DNA from: JADJYF01 sp965278995
Lineage (GTDB): Bacteria > Pseudomonadota > Gammaproteobacteria > Ga0077536
DNA length: 64,000 bases
Assembly: GCA_965278995.1 (NCBI GenBank)
Contig: OZ257136.1
Location: 2,976,001 to 3,040,000, forward strand
Reading direction: 5' to 3'
Shown here in pieces: positions 44,978 to 53,653 of this stretch; position 1 is the stretch's first letter, and each line of letters opens with the position of its first letter. A model generated the notes under the pieces. That model ran no database searches and was not told the origin of the DNA. It saw nothing but the letters and a program-made list of their open reading frames with translations. The translations under genes and the position numbers were made by a program.

Positions 44978-45604
44978 TCAGGAGCTGCTCGCAATGATGA
45001 GTTCGATGGTTGTCGCAGCAAGTTTCTCCAGTTGGCGGCGGGTGTAACCGGCGCGCGCGCGAATGGCCAGGCTGTGGAGTACGGCGCCGGCCACCTCAGC
45101 CAGGGCTGCTGGATTACAGGCGGCATCAAGTTCGCCAGCTCCCTTTGCCTGCTCGAAACGCGCGGTCAGAGCACCATCAATGCCGTGCAGTACCCTGGCA
45201 ATATCGGCGCGAATGTCGGCGTCCTGAACCGCATCGACTGCTGCCGTACAGACATACAGGCATCCTCGCGGCCCCTCCTCGCCACTCAGATACAACTTGA
45301 TTGCTCCGCGATAGAAACGCCGCAGCGCATCCTTCAGTATTGGTGCCCCGAGTGCGGCTGCGACCTCTGTGCGCATATTGTCGCCAAAGGCAGCCAGCGT
45401 CGCGCGATACATGGACTTCTTGTCACCAAATGCCGCGTAGAGACTGGGCCGGTTCATGCCGGTCGCAACTGCGAGCTGGTCGAGCGAAGTCGCCGCAAAA
45501 CCGTTATTCCAGAAGGTCGCCAGGATGCGCTCGCCAGCTTGGCGCGGATCGAAAGCGCGCGGGCGGCCACGCGGACGGCGCTCTATATTTGTACCATTTC
45601 GCAT
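44978..45604 (-). CDS. TetR/AcrR-family transcriptional regulator
   Basis: The 208-residue protein has a basic N-terminus and the TetR helix-turn-helix ATSLDQLAVATGMNRPSLYAAFGDKKSMY (HTH within residues about 37-65; split reading: TSLDQLAVATG and NRPSLYAAFGDK). The C-terminal ligand-binding domain has two Cys (GCLYVCTAA). It is divergent from a glutathione transferase across 77 bases containing AT-rich repeats, and lies 72 bases upstream of the amidotransferase gene on the same strand. It probably represses its own promoter and the transferase; read-through control of the NRPS genes is possible. Confidence 0.88.
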   Translation of the reverse strand: MRNGTNIERRPRGRPRAFDPRQAGERILATFWNNGFAATSLDQLAVATGMNRPSLYAAFGDKKSMYRATLAAFGDNMRTEVAAALGAPILKDALRRFYRGAIKLYLSGEEGPRGCLYVCTAAVDAVQDADIRADIARVLHGIDGALTARFEQAKGAGELDAACNPAALAEVAGAVLHSLAIRARAGYTRRQLEKLAATTIELIIASSS

Positions 45605-45681
45605 TTTATTGGTTGACGCGTCTATATTTGTGCGTAATAGTACATAAATACCGAAGCGTAACCACCTGCCAGGAGATTGTC
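45605..45681. promoter_or_regulatory. TetR-GST divergent promoter and candidate operator
   Basis: TCTATATTTGT occurs twice as a direct repeat, at 45582-45592 and 45621-45631. TATTTGTG at 45625-45632 and CATAAATA at 45643-45650 form imperfect inverted half-sites. A rightward promoter TTGACG (45613-45618) with 16-base spacing to TAATAG (45635-45640) overlaps the inverted repeat, so regulator binding there would block the transferase gene. AGGAGA at 45671-45676 is its ribosome-binding site. AT-richness stands out against the GC-rich surroundings. Confidence 0.55.
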
Positions 45682-46299
45682 ATGGAACTGTATTTTGCGC
45701 CGCTGTCGTGCTCGCTCGCCACCCGCATCAGTTTGTACGAAGCCGGTCTGCCGGCCACCTTTCATCAGGTCGAACTCGCCACCAAGCGTGTCGCTGACGG
45801 CCGCAGCTATCTCGACGTCAATCCTAAGGGACAGGTCCCGGCACTCGTGACAGACGACAGTCAGACCTTGACCGAAGGCCCAGCAATTCTCCAATACGTC
45901 GCCGATCTGCGCCCCGCAAGCCAGCTGGCGCCGCCCGCAGGCACCGTAGCGCGCTATCGCCTGCAGCAATGGCTGAACTACATCGCGACCGAGATCCACA
46001 AAGGCGTGTTCTATCTGCTGTTCAATCCCGCTGCCCCGGCTGAGGCCAAGGCATTCGCCCGAGAACTCGTTCGTCCGCGCTATGACTTTCTGTCGGCGCA
46101 TCTGGCAGGTCGGGATTATCTGCTGGACGCCTTCACCGTGGCGGATGCCTATCTGTTGACCACACTGGGTTGGACACAGCCGGCCAGAATCGACCTGACG
46201 CCATGGCCGGAATTGACTCGCTATGCGAGTGGCCTGCGCGCACGACCTGCAGTCGCCCGCGCCCTCAGCGAGGAACTCGCACTGGCAGGGCGGGCCTGA
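45682..46299 (+). CDS. Beta-class glutathione S-transferase
   Basis: The 205-residue protein begins MELYFAPLSCSLATRISLYE, with the Cys10 of beta-class bacterial transferases, then NPKGQVPALVTDD (cis-Pro) and LTEGPAILQYVADL. The C-terminal domain has LLDAFTVADAYLLTTLGW, the N-capping/hydrophobic staple region typical of the class. AGGAGA precedes the ATG at suitable spacing. It is divergent from the TetR gene, a common detoxification pairing, and ends 20 bases before an inverted-repeat element. Confidence 0.92.
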   Translation: MELYFAPLSCSLATRISLYEAGLPATFHQVELATKRVADGRSYLDVNPKGQVPALVTDDSQTLTEGPAILQYVADLRPASQLAPPAGTVARYRLQQWLNYIATEIHKGVFYLLFNPAAPAEAKAFARELVRPRYDFLSAHLAGRDYLLDAFTVADAYLLTTLGWTQPARIDLTPWPELTRYASGLRARPAVARALSEELALAGRA

Positions 46300-46318
46300 C
46301 AGCGGGTCCGGCGCGGCT

Positions 46319-46427
46319 AGCAGCCTGTCGGACTTAAGTGTTCGTGACGAGGTGAGTGGGAGAGCGCGCCAATATGGACCGCTATACCACCACCGCAGTA
46401 GATTCGACCTAAGTCCGACAGGCTGCT
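46319..46427. mobile_element. MITE-like 109-bp element with 18-bp terminal inverted repeats
   Basis: AGCAGCCTGTCGGACTTA at 46319-46336 is exactly repeated in inverse orientation at 46410-46427. The 73-base interior has no coding capacity. No clear target duplication is visible at the borders. It fills almost the whole gap between the convergent glutathione transferase and nasA, ending 2 bases before the nasA stop. A non-autonomous transposon remnant is likeliest; it could also serve as a bidirectional terminator because the paired ends would form a long stem. Confidence 0.75.
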
Positions 46428-46429
46428 GG

Positions 46430-49102
46430 TCAGACCGCCAGCCGCAGGCGGTTCAAATCGATGATGCGCTGGACCTCGATGCGACATGCGCCGCAACCGG
46501 TGCCGGCGGCGGTGCACGCAGCGACAGCATTCACTGTCGTCCGACCGGCGATGACCGCCGCGCGAATGGTGTGATGATCGACCTGATTGCAGGTGCAGAC
46601 GATCTCGCCTGGCAGTGATCGGTCACCGCCGGGAACGCCGGCAAGCACGGCTGCTCGTTCGATTTCAGTCAGCTTCCGGTCGAGTTGCTGTACCAGCCAG
46701 CTACGCGACACGGCAACCGGCGCCGGCGCAATATATAGCGCTGCGCGCAGTCGCCCATCGGCAAACGCCGCATAACGACAAGCGCCGCGCCTGGCATCCT
46801 GATAAACCACGACCTGCTCGTCGAGCGCACTGCCAAGCAGCGCAACAAACAATGGTTCCGGGGCATACGCGACGCTGTGCGCGAGTTCCAGTCGCCAGCC
46901 ACCGGCCACCCGCATACGCGCCCAGTAGCCGAGCGCTGCCGGTACATGGTCGTGCGTCGTCACTGCAAAGCCATACCACGCTGCCGGATAACGGGTGAGC
47001 GCGGCGGTGCCGTGCTTGAGCTCCGGCTGACCGGATATCGGATCGACCACGGCGGGCATCAATGCATTGACGGTACCGCGCGCCGCGTACTGCCCGGACC
47101 AGTGCATTGGCACGAATACGCTCCCGGCGCGTTGACGCGCGGTGATCTGCGCACGCGCGATCAGGTGTTGCCCGCCCGCGGTCAAGACCACCAGCTCGGC
47201 ATCGTCGATAGCGTGCAATGCCGCCGTTTCCGGTGACAGTTCCACATACGGCTCGGCGATATGCGCCGACAGGCGCGGTGCGCTGCCACTGCGTGTCATG
47301 GTGTGCCATTGGTCGCGAATTCGGCCGGTATTCAACACCAGCGGCTGGCGCGCGTCAGGCAGATTGATCGGCAGACGGAACGGGGTCGGTACGAAATGCG
47401 CGCGTCCGTCCGCCGTCGGGAATCGCCCGTCGCCAAAGCAACGCAGCGGCGCCACGTCGGTCAGCTGCGACACGCACGGCCATTGCCGCGGGGCGAGCGT
47501 TGCATAGCCGGCCGTATCGAGTGTACTCAGGTGTTCGAGATTGAAGCGGCGCAAACCGCGATTGACGCGCGCCGATAGCGCCGCATGCTCCGCAAAAATC
47601 TGCGCCGGTCCTTCATAAGTGAACGCGGACGCATATCCCATGCGTTTACCGACTTCGCTCACTATCCACCAGTCCGGTCGCGCTTCGCCGAGCGGCGACA
47701 CGAACGCGCGTTGTCGTGAAATACGCCGTTCCGAGTTCGTCACCGTGCCGTCTTTCTCACCCCAGCCGGCTGCAGGCAGCAGCACATGCGCGCAGCCGGC
47801 GGTGTCGTGTCGCGCGGTGACGTCGGAGACGACAACGAACGGACACGCAGCCAGCGCTTCGCGCACGCGCGCCGATTGCGGCAGGCTGACGGCCGGGTTG
47901 GTCGCCATGATCCACAGCGCCTTGATGCGGCCGTCGGCAACGGCTTGAAACATGTCGACCGCTTTGAGACCAGGCTTGCGTGCCAGGCTCCGGGTGCCCC
48001 AGAAGCCGGCGATACGTCCGTGCCCCACGGCGTCGTCGAAATCGACATGCGCGGCAAGCGTGTTGGCGAGCCCGCCGACTTCGCGCCCGCCCATTGCGTT
48101 AGGTTGACCAGTCAACGAGAACGGGCCGGCACCAGGTTTGCCGATACGTCCGGTAACGAGATGGCAGTTGATGATTGCGTTGACTTTATCGGTGCCGGCA
48201 CTCGATTGATTGACGCCTTGTGAATACGCCGTCACTGTGCGTGCGTGCTCGACGAACCAGGTATAAAAACGCGTCACATCGTCGCGCGCAAGTCCGGTCA
48301 TGCTGCAGACAGTGTCGAAATCAAAACGTTGCACTTCGCGCGCGGCACTCGCGTAGTCGCTGGTGTGCCCCGCAATGTAATCAACGTCAGCTGCAGCGCT
48401 CTGGTGCAGATGTCGCAACAACCCGTTGAACAGCGCGACATCGCTGCCCGGAGCGAGCTTCAGATGGAGGTCGGCCGAACTCGTGGTCGCCGTCTCACGC
48501 GGATCGATAACCACGATTCGGGTACCGTGCGCCTCGCGCGCAGCGATCAGCCGTTGATGCAGCACCGGATGACACCAGGCGAGATTGGAACCGACCAGCA
48601 CCACCAGATCAGCCTCTTCAAAATCCGCATAGACACCTGGCACGACATCTTCGCCGAATGCGCGCTTGTGCCCGGCGACACTCGAGGCCATGCAGAGTCG
48701 ACTGTTGGTATCGATGTTGGCCGAACCGATGAATCCTTTCATCAGCTTGTTGGCGACGTAATAGTCTTCGGTCAGCAGTTGCCCGGAAACATAGAACGCG
48801 ACCGCTGAAGGTCCATGGCGGGCGATGACATCGGCGAAGGTCTGCGCAACCCTGTCCAGCGCTGTATTCCAACTGACTCGCTGCCCATCGACCAGTGGAT
48901 GCAGCAATCGACCTTCGCAACCGAGCGTATCGGCGAGTGCCGCGCCTTTCGCGCACAGTCGACCGTAGTTGGCCGGATGACGCGCATCACCGGTAATGCT
49001 GATACCGCCATCAGGATTGATGCCGGCAACTATCCCGCAACCGACACCACAATATGCGCAGGTCGTGCGAACTTCACCCGCCGTAGCTGGAACAGCGCCC
49101 AT
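46430..49102 (-). CDS. nasA: Assimilatory nitrate reductase catalytic subunit
   Basis: NasA reduces nitrate to nitrite in the cytoplasm with bis-MGD molybdenum. The 890-residue protein starts with a [4Fe-4S] site TTCAYCGVGCG (Cys15, 18, 22) and LCAKGAAL, followed by the DMSO-reductase-family core (MASSVAGHKRAFGED, LVVLVGSNLAWCHP, NAMGGREVGGLANTLAAH). It ends with a Bfd-like [2Fe-2S] domain (VCTCNQVDHHTI and GTGCGACRIEV). The ATG overlaps the nirD stop (TGATG). No separate NADH-dependent NasB/NasC subunit is adjacent, so ferredoxin or flavodoxin may donate electrons. Confidence 0.95.
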   Translation of the reverse strand: MGAVPATAGEVRTTCAYCGVGCGIVAGINPDGGISITGDARHPANYGRLCAKGAALADTLGCEGRLLHPLVDGQRVSWNTALDRVAQTFADVIARHGPSAVAFYVSGQLLTEDYYVANKLMKGFIGSANIDTNSRLCMASSVAGHKRAFGEDVVPGVYADFEEADLVVLVGSNLAWCHPVLHQRLIAAREAHGTRIVVIDPRETATTSSADLHLKLAPGSDVALFNGLLRHLHQSAAADVDYIAGHTSDYASAAREVQRFDFDTVCSMTGLARDDVTRFYTWFVEHARTVTAYSQGVNQSSAGTDKVNAIINCHLVTGRIGKPGAGPFSLTGQPNAMGGREVGGLANTLAAHVDFDDAVGHGRIAGFWGTRSLARKPGLKAVDMFQAVADGRIKALWIMATNPAVSLPQSARVREALAACPFVVVSDVTARHDTAGCAHVLLPAAGWGEKDGTVTNSERRISRQRAFVSPLGEARPDWWIVSEVGKRMGYASAFTYEGPAQIFAEHAALSARVNRGLRRFNLEHLSTLDTAGYATLAPRQWPCVSQLTDVAPLRCFGDGRFPTADGRAHFVPTPFRLPINLPDARQPLVLNTGRIRDQWHTMTRSGSAPRLSAHIAEPYVELSPETAALHAIDDAELVVLTAGGQHLIARAQITARQRAGSVFVPMHWSGQYAARGTVNALMPAVVDPISGQPELKHGTAALTRYPAAWYGFAVTTHDHVPAALGYWARMRVAGGWRLELAHSVAYAPEPLFVALLGSALDEQVVVYQDARRGACRYAAFADGRLRAALYIAPAPVAVSRSWLVQQLDRKLTEIERAAVLAGVPGGDRSLPGEIVCTCNQVDHHTIRAAVIAGRTTVNAVAACTAAGTGCGACRIEVQRIIDLNRLRLAV

Positions 49103-49461
49103 CAGAGCGCTTCGTCAACCTTGGCCAGTGGCAGGCCGAGCAGAATACGGCCTTCCACCTGACGCACCGGCAGAGTCTTAACGCAGCCGTGATCGGGTCC
49201 CTGAACGGTGCCCGACTCAAGCCCGATCACCCAATTGTGCAGTGGGCAGGTTATCGAGGCGCCATGCACGATGCCCTGGCTCAACGGACCCTGTTTATGC
49301 GGGCAACGATCTTCGAGTGCGAACACGCGGTCGTCCTGCGTCCGGACGAGGGCAATAGTCAACCACGGTGTGATGACCTGTCGCGCACCACGGCGTGGGA
49401 TCTCGCCGAGCGGCCCGACATCGAGCCAGTTTCGACCGACTTCTGCCACTGGTGCATTCAT
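49102..49461 (-). CDS. nirD: Nitrite reductase small subunit
   Basis: The 119-residue Rieske-type protein keeps both ligand pairs, RCPHKQG (Cys-x-His) and CPLHNW (Cys-x2-His), so unlike the E. coli-type NirD it can hold a [2Fe-2S] cluster. It partners NirB in reducing nitrite to ammonium with NAD(P)H. ATGA overlap with nirB and TGATG overlap with nasA indicate tight translational coupling. Confidence 0.93.
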   Translation of the reverse strand: MNAPVAEVGRNWLDVGPLGEIPRRGARQVITPWLTIALVRTQDDRVFALEDRCPHKQGPLSQGIVHGASITCPLHNWVIGLESGTVQGPDHGCVKTLPVRQVEGRILLGLPLAKVDEAL

Positions 49462-51905
49462 GCTGGCACCTGCGGGCGCGCGATCCGCGTCATCGGCACG
49501 AACTCATGCGCATCGCGACCGTGCGCGCGCGCCGCCCACGGATCGCGCTGTGAATAACGTTGCGCCGTCTCGAAATGCGCGTAGAGCGTGCGTCGCCGCG
49601 CCGCGTCTTGGACAATCTGCGCGCGGATACTGTCTACGCCGACACGCTTGGCCCAGCCGTACATGCGCTCGAGGTAATGGCCCTGTTCTCGATAAAGCTG
49701 CAGCGTTGCCGCGCAGTATTCGAATACTTCTTCTTCGGTCGCGACATTGCACAGAATTTCCGTCTTGATGACATGAATGCCGGCCGCGCCGGCAAAGTGC
49801 AGCTCGTAACCGCTGTCGACGCAGACCACGCCGAAATCCTTGCACGTCGCTTCCGCGCAATTTCGCGGGCAACCGGATACCGCCATCTTGACCTTGTGCG
49901 GAGTCCACATGCCCCACAGCAGTTTCTCCAAACGAATACCGAGACCGGTTGAATCCTGCGTTCCGAAGCGGCACCATTCGGTTCCGACACAAGTTTTCAC
50001 TGTGCGCAGCGCCTTGCCGTAGGCGTGGCCGGAGACCATTCCGGCGGCGTTCAATTCGGCCCATACCAGCGGCAGGTCCTGTTTCTTTACGCCGAGCAGG
50101 TCGATGCGCTGGCCGCCGGTGACCTTGACGGTCGGAATATCGAAACGCTCGGCGACATCAGCAATTGCACGCAGCTCGGCCGGTGTCGTGATCCCGCCCC
50201 ACATGCGCGGAACGACGGAGAACGTGCCGTCTTTCTGGATATTCGCATGCACGCGCTCGTTGATGAACCGAGATTGCTGATCATCGATATATTCGCCCGG
50301 CCATGCCGAGAGGAGATAGAAATTAAGCGCCGGCCGGCACCGCGCGCACCCGCACGAGGTCCGCCACTCGAGTGCCTGCATGAGTGCAGGAATGGACTTC
50401 AAGTGCTGCGCGGCGATGAGTCGTCGCACTTCGTCATGACCGAGAGACGTACAGCCGCACATCGGCGGTACGGCATCAACTTCATAGGCGCCACCGAGGC
50501 TGAGCTTCAGCAGCTGTTCGACCAGACCGGTACACGAGCCACACGACGACGAGGCTTTGGTATGCAGGCGGACATCGGCCAGCGTGGTGAGCTTGTTGTC
50601 CTCGATGGACTTGGTGATGCGACCTTTACAGACGCCGTTGCAGCCGCAGATTTCCGCTTCATCCGGCAAGGCTGCAACGGCCGCCGTAGGGTCCGGCGAG
50701 GCCCCTCCGGCGAAATGCTGACCGAAGATCAGCGTCTCGCGCATATCGCTGATATCACGCGCTTCACGCAACTGCTGAAAGAACCAGGCACCATCGCGCG
50801 TATCACCGAACAACACCACACCGACGATGCGGTCACCGGCTACCGTCAACCGCTTGTAGGTACGTCGTGCAGCATCACGAAGGACAATTTCTTCGCGCGC
50901 TTCGCCATCGGCGAAATCACCCGCCGAGTAGACATCGATACCAGTCACTTTGAGCTTGGTCTGCGTCACCGAACCGGTGTAATTTGCAGTTTGACCGAGG
51001 AGCTGTGCGGCCACGACTCGGGCCATCTCGTAGAGCGGCGCAACCAGCCCGTAACATTGGCCGCGATGCTCGGCGCATTCGCCGACAGCGAAGACTGCCG
51101 GATCGGAAGTGCGCATATCATCACCGACCTGAATGCCACGACCGACGGCGAGCCCCGCAGCGGCGGCCAGGGTGGTGTTCGGCCGGATACCAATGGCAAA
51201 CACGACCAGTTCGGCAGCGATCTCGCGGCCGTCGGCGAGGGCGACGCCAGTGACTTGCGTGTCACCGAGAACGGCAATCGTGTTCGCTTCCGTGATGACC
51301 GTGATATCCCGTTCACGCAGCGCTGTTTCGAGCAGGTAACCCGCAGCTGTGTCGAGCTGACGCTCCATCAGCGTCGGCGCGAGATGCAGCACCGTCACGC
51401 GCATGCCACGGGCAATCAGTCCAGCGGCCGCTTCGAGTCCGAGCAATCCACCACCCACGACCACGGCGTGGCCGCCACGCGCAGCAGCGGCACACATGAG
51501 GTCGACATCGTCGAGATCCCGATAGGTCACGACGCCCGGCAGATCCATGCCGGGCAGTGGCGGCATGATCGGGCGCGAGCCGGTCGCGATGAGCAACTTG
51601 TCGTAATGAGCGACTGTACCGTCGACCGCCGTCACCGTTCCGGCGGCGCGGTTGATGTCGATGACCGGCTTGCCTTTGTGCAGCGTGATGCCGCGACCGG
51701 CATACCAGCTGTCGTCATGGATGACGATATCTGCGTAGGATTTTTCGCCGGCGAGTACCGGCGAAAGTTGTATGCGATCATAGTTGACGCGCGGTTCGGC
51801 GTTGAAGATGGTGACTTCGAATGCTTCGCTGTCGGTTTCGAACAGCACGTCCAGCACGCGTCCGGGCGCCATGCCATTGCCGATTACGACCAGTTTCGGT
51901 TTCAT
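49458..51905 (-). CDS. nirB: Nitrite reductase large subunit
   Basis: NirB reduces nitrite to ammonium by six electrons. The 815-residue protein has an FAD domain (LVVIGNGMAPGRVLDVL), an NAD(P)H domain (GGHAVVVGGGLLGLEAAAG), a Bfd-like [2Fe-2S] region (ICGCNGVCKGRI and SSCGSCTGLVEQ), and the siroheme/[4Fe-4S] half with GTEWCRFGTQDS and SGCPRNCAEATCKD. The ATG at 51905 follows an AGGAG site; the frame continues upstream into the ABC transporter gene but without similarity. It lies 25 bases after the ATPase gene. Confidence 0.96.
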   Translation of the reverse strand: MKPKLVVIGNGMAPGRVLDVLFETDSEAFEVTIFNAEPRVNYDRIQLSPVLAGEKSYADIVIHDDSWYAGRGITLHKGKPVIDINRAAGTVTAVDGTVAHYDKLLIATGSRPIMPPLPGMDLPGVVTYRDLDDVDLMCAAAARGGHAVVVGGGLLGLEAAAGLIARGMRVTVLHLAPTLMERQLDTAAGYLLETALRERDITVITEANTIAVLGDTQVTGVALADGREIAAELVVFAIGIRPNTTLAAAAGLAVGRGIQVGDDMRTSDPAVFAVGECAEHRGQCYGLVAPLYEMARVVAAQLLGQTANYTGSVTQTKLKVTGIDVYSAGDFADGEAREEIVLRDAARRTYKRLTVAGDRIVGVVLFGDTRDGAWFFQQLREARDISDMRETLIFGQHFAGGASPDPTAAVAALPDEAEICGCNGVCKGRITKSIEDNKLTTLADVRLHTKASSSCGSCTGLVEQLLKLSLGGAYEVDAVPPMCGCTSLGHDEVRRLIAAQHLKSIPALMQALEWRTSCGCARCRPALNFYLLSAWPGEYIDDQQSRFINERVHANIQKDGTFSVVPRMWGGITTPAELRAIADVAERFDIPTVKVTGGQRIDLLGVKKQDLPLVWAELNAAGMVSGHAYGKALRTVKTCVGTEWCRFGTQDSTGLGIRLEKLLWGMWTPHKVKMAVSGCPRNCAEATCKDFGVVCVDSGYELHFAGAAGIHVIKTEILCNVATEEEVFEYCAATLQLYREQGHYLERMYGWAKRVGVDSIRAQIVQDAARRRTLYAHFETAQRYSQRDPWAARAHGRDAHEFVPMTRIARPQVPA

Positions 51906-51930
51906 CTGTGCGCTCCTGTTCCGTGCCCGA

Positions 51931-53649
51931 TCACGCGGCCTGCCGCGGACAACCTTCCGCCGCTGACACTTTTGGTTCCGGCGTCTGCGCCGGAGAGTCG
52001 CAATGGGCGAGGTAATCGAGAATTTCTCGGCGGTATTCGTAGTAGTGCGGGTGCGCGAGCAGCGTTTCGCGCGTACGTGGTCGCGGCAGATCGACTTGCA
52101 TGACTCGACCGATACGCGCATTCGGCCCATTGCTCATCATGACGACCCGATCGGCGAGCAGGATTGCTTCGTCGACATCGTGCGTGACGCAGATGGCAGT
52201 GACCTTGGTGCGTTTCCAGACATCGATGAGTACGGCCTGCAGCTCCCAGCGTGTAAGGCTGTCCAGCATGCCGAAAGGTTCGTCCAGCAGCAGCAGCTTG
52301 GGCGACAGCGCAAATGCTCGCGCGATGCCAACTCGCTGTTTCATGCCGTTCGACAATTCGGCAGCGAGTTTGTCCGTGGCATCGGCGAGGCCGACCCGCG
52401 TCAGGTAGTAACGCGCGATATCTTCGCGTTCTACTGCCGTTGCATGCGGATACACGCGTTCCACTCCGAGCATGACATTTTCGCGCGCCGTCAACCACGG
52501 CAGCAGCGACGGCGCCTGGAATACGACTGCCTTGTCCGGTCCTGCCTGATGGACTTCACGGCCGTCGAGAATGATGCCTCCGTCTGAAATCGCGGTGAGT
52601 CCGGCCATCATCGACAGCACCGTCGACTTGCCGCACCCGGAATGTCCGATCAGCGAAACGAACTCGCCACGCTCCATCTTGAGATTGAATCCGTCGACGA
52701 CGGTCAACGGGCCTTTTGGCGTGGGGAAAGTCTTTTTAACATCGAAGAACTCGACATAGCCTCGCGTGATGGCAGAACGTGCCGCTTCCTGGTACGCAAC
52801 CGGCAGGTTCTCCGCACGCTGAGTGATGGGCGTGACTTGCGGCAGCACGATTTCAGTCTCAGCCCCCCGCGCGCGCGATGCCCCGGCGGCGAGCAGGTAG
52901 TGCGTAATCTCGGCGCGCAGCGCCTTGAACGCAGGGTTGTCGTTTACGCTGGTCCGATCGCGCGGACGAGGCAGAGCGACCGTAAATGAGGGACCGAGTG
53001 TTGCGCGCGGACCGAGTGTCAGCGGAATGATGCGGTCGGCCAGCAGTATCGCTTCGTCGACGTCGTTGGTGATGAGAACGACCGTCTTGCTGTCGGCCGC
53101 CCAGATGCGTTCAATCTCATCCTGCAGTTTGGCGCGTGTCAGCGCATCCAATGCTGACAGCGGTTCATCGAGCAGCAGGATATCCGGACTGGTCGCCAGC
53201 GCGCGGGCGACGGCCACCCGTTGTCGCATGCCGCCTGACAATGCCGACGGCTTGCGATCGGCAGCGTGGCCCAGTCCGACCAGTTCGACATAACGGTGCG
53301 CGCGCGCGCGGCGTTGTGCGCGGGTCTCCTGCTTGAACACCTGATCGACGGCGAGCGCGACATTCTCGTAAACCGTCAACCACGGCATCAGCGAATAGGA
53401 CTGAAACACCACGCCACGATCGGGTCCGGGTCGAACTATCGGTCGACCATGCAGAGTCGCAGTGCCGCTATCCGCGGCTATCAGGCCAGCCATGATCGAG
53501 AGCAGCGTGGTTTTACCTGAGCCGGAGAAACCGACAATCGCGACGAACTCTCCTTCCTCCACCTGCAGGTTGATGTCGTGCAGAATTTCGCTGCGCCCGG
53601 GGCCATTGCCATAGGATTTGCTGAGACCGGCCAGTTCAAGAAATGCCAT
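51931..53649 (-). CDS. Nitrate ABC transporter, fused double ATPase (NrtC/NrtD-like)
   Basis: A single 572-residue chain holds two nucleotide-binding domains. Domain 1 (about 1-250): Walker A GFSGSGKTT (40-48), signature LSGGMRQR (138-145), Walker B ILLLDEP, but ITNDVDEA with Asn195 where the switch His should be. Domain 2 (about 298-550): GHSGCGKST, LSNGMKQR, LLLLDEP and VTHDVDEA with His490. The asymmetry suggests one degenerate and one canonical ATP site. It follows nrtB by 4 bases. Neither half carries a NrtA-like nitrate-binding extension as cyanobacterial NrtC does. Confidence 0.9.
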   Translation of the reverse strand: MAFLELAGLSKSYGNGPGRSEILHDINLQVEEGEFVAIVGFSGSGKTTLLSIMAGLIAADSGTATLHGRPIVRPGPDRGVVFQSYSLMPWLTVYENVALAVDQVFKQETRAQRRARAHRYVELVGLGHAADRKPSALSGGMRQRVAVARALATSPDILLLDEPLSALDALTRAKLQDEIERIWAADSKTVVLITNDVDEAILLADRIIPLTLGPRATLGPSFTVALPRPRDRTSVNDNPAFKALRAEITHYLLAAGASRARGAETEIVLPQVTPITQRAENLPVAYQEAARSAITRGYVEFFDVKKTFPTPKGPLTVVDGFNLKMERGEFVSLIGHSGCGKSTVLSMMAGLTAISDGGIILDGREVHQAGPDKAVVFQAPSLLPWLTARENVMLGVERVYPHATAVEREDIARYYLTRVGLADATDKLAAELSNGMKQRVGIARAFALSPKLLLLDEPFGMLDSLTRWELQAVLIDVWKRTKVTAICVTHDVDEAILLADRVVMMSNGPNARIGRVMQVDLPRPRTRETLLAHPHYYEYRREILDYLAHCDSPAQTPEPKVSAAEGCPRQAA

Positions 53650-53653
53650 GAGT

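Noticed and set aside
43817..45616. Long rightward open frame antisense to asnB and tetR
   Set aside because: It crosses two well-supported leftward genes and shows only shadow composition.
50025..52103. Long rightward open frame antisense to nirB
   Set aside because: It mirrors nirB codons in a GC-rich gene and has no recognisable domain; nirB is certain.
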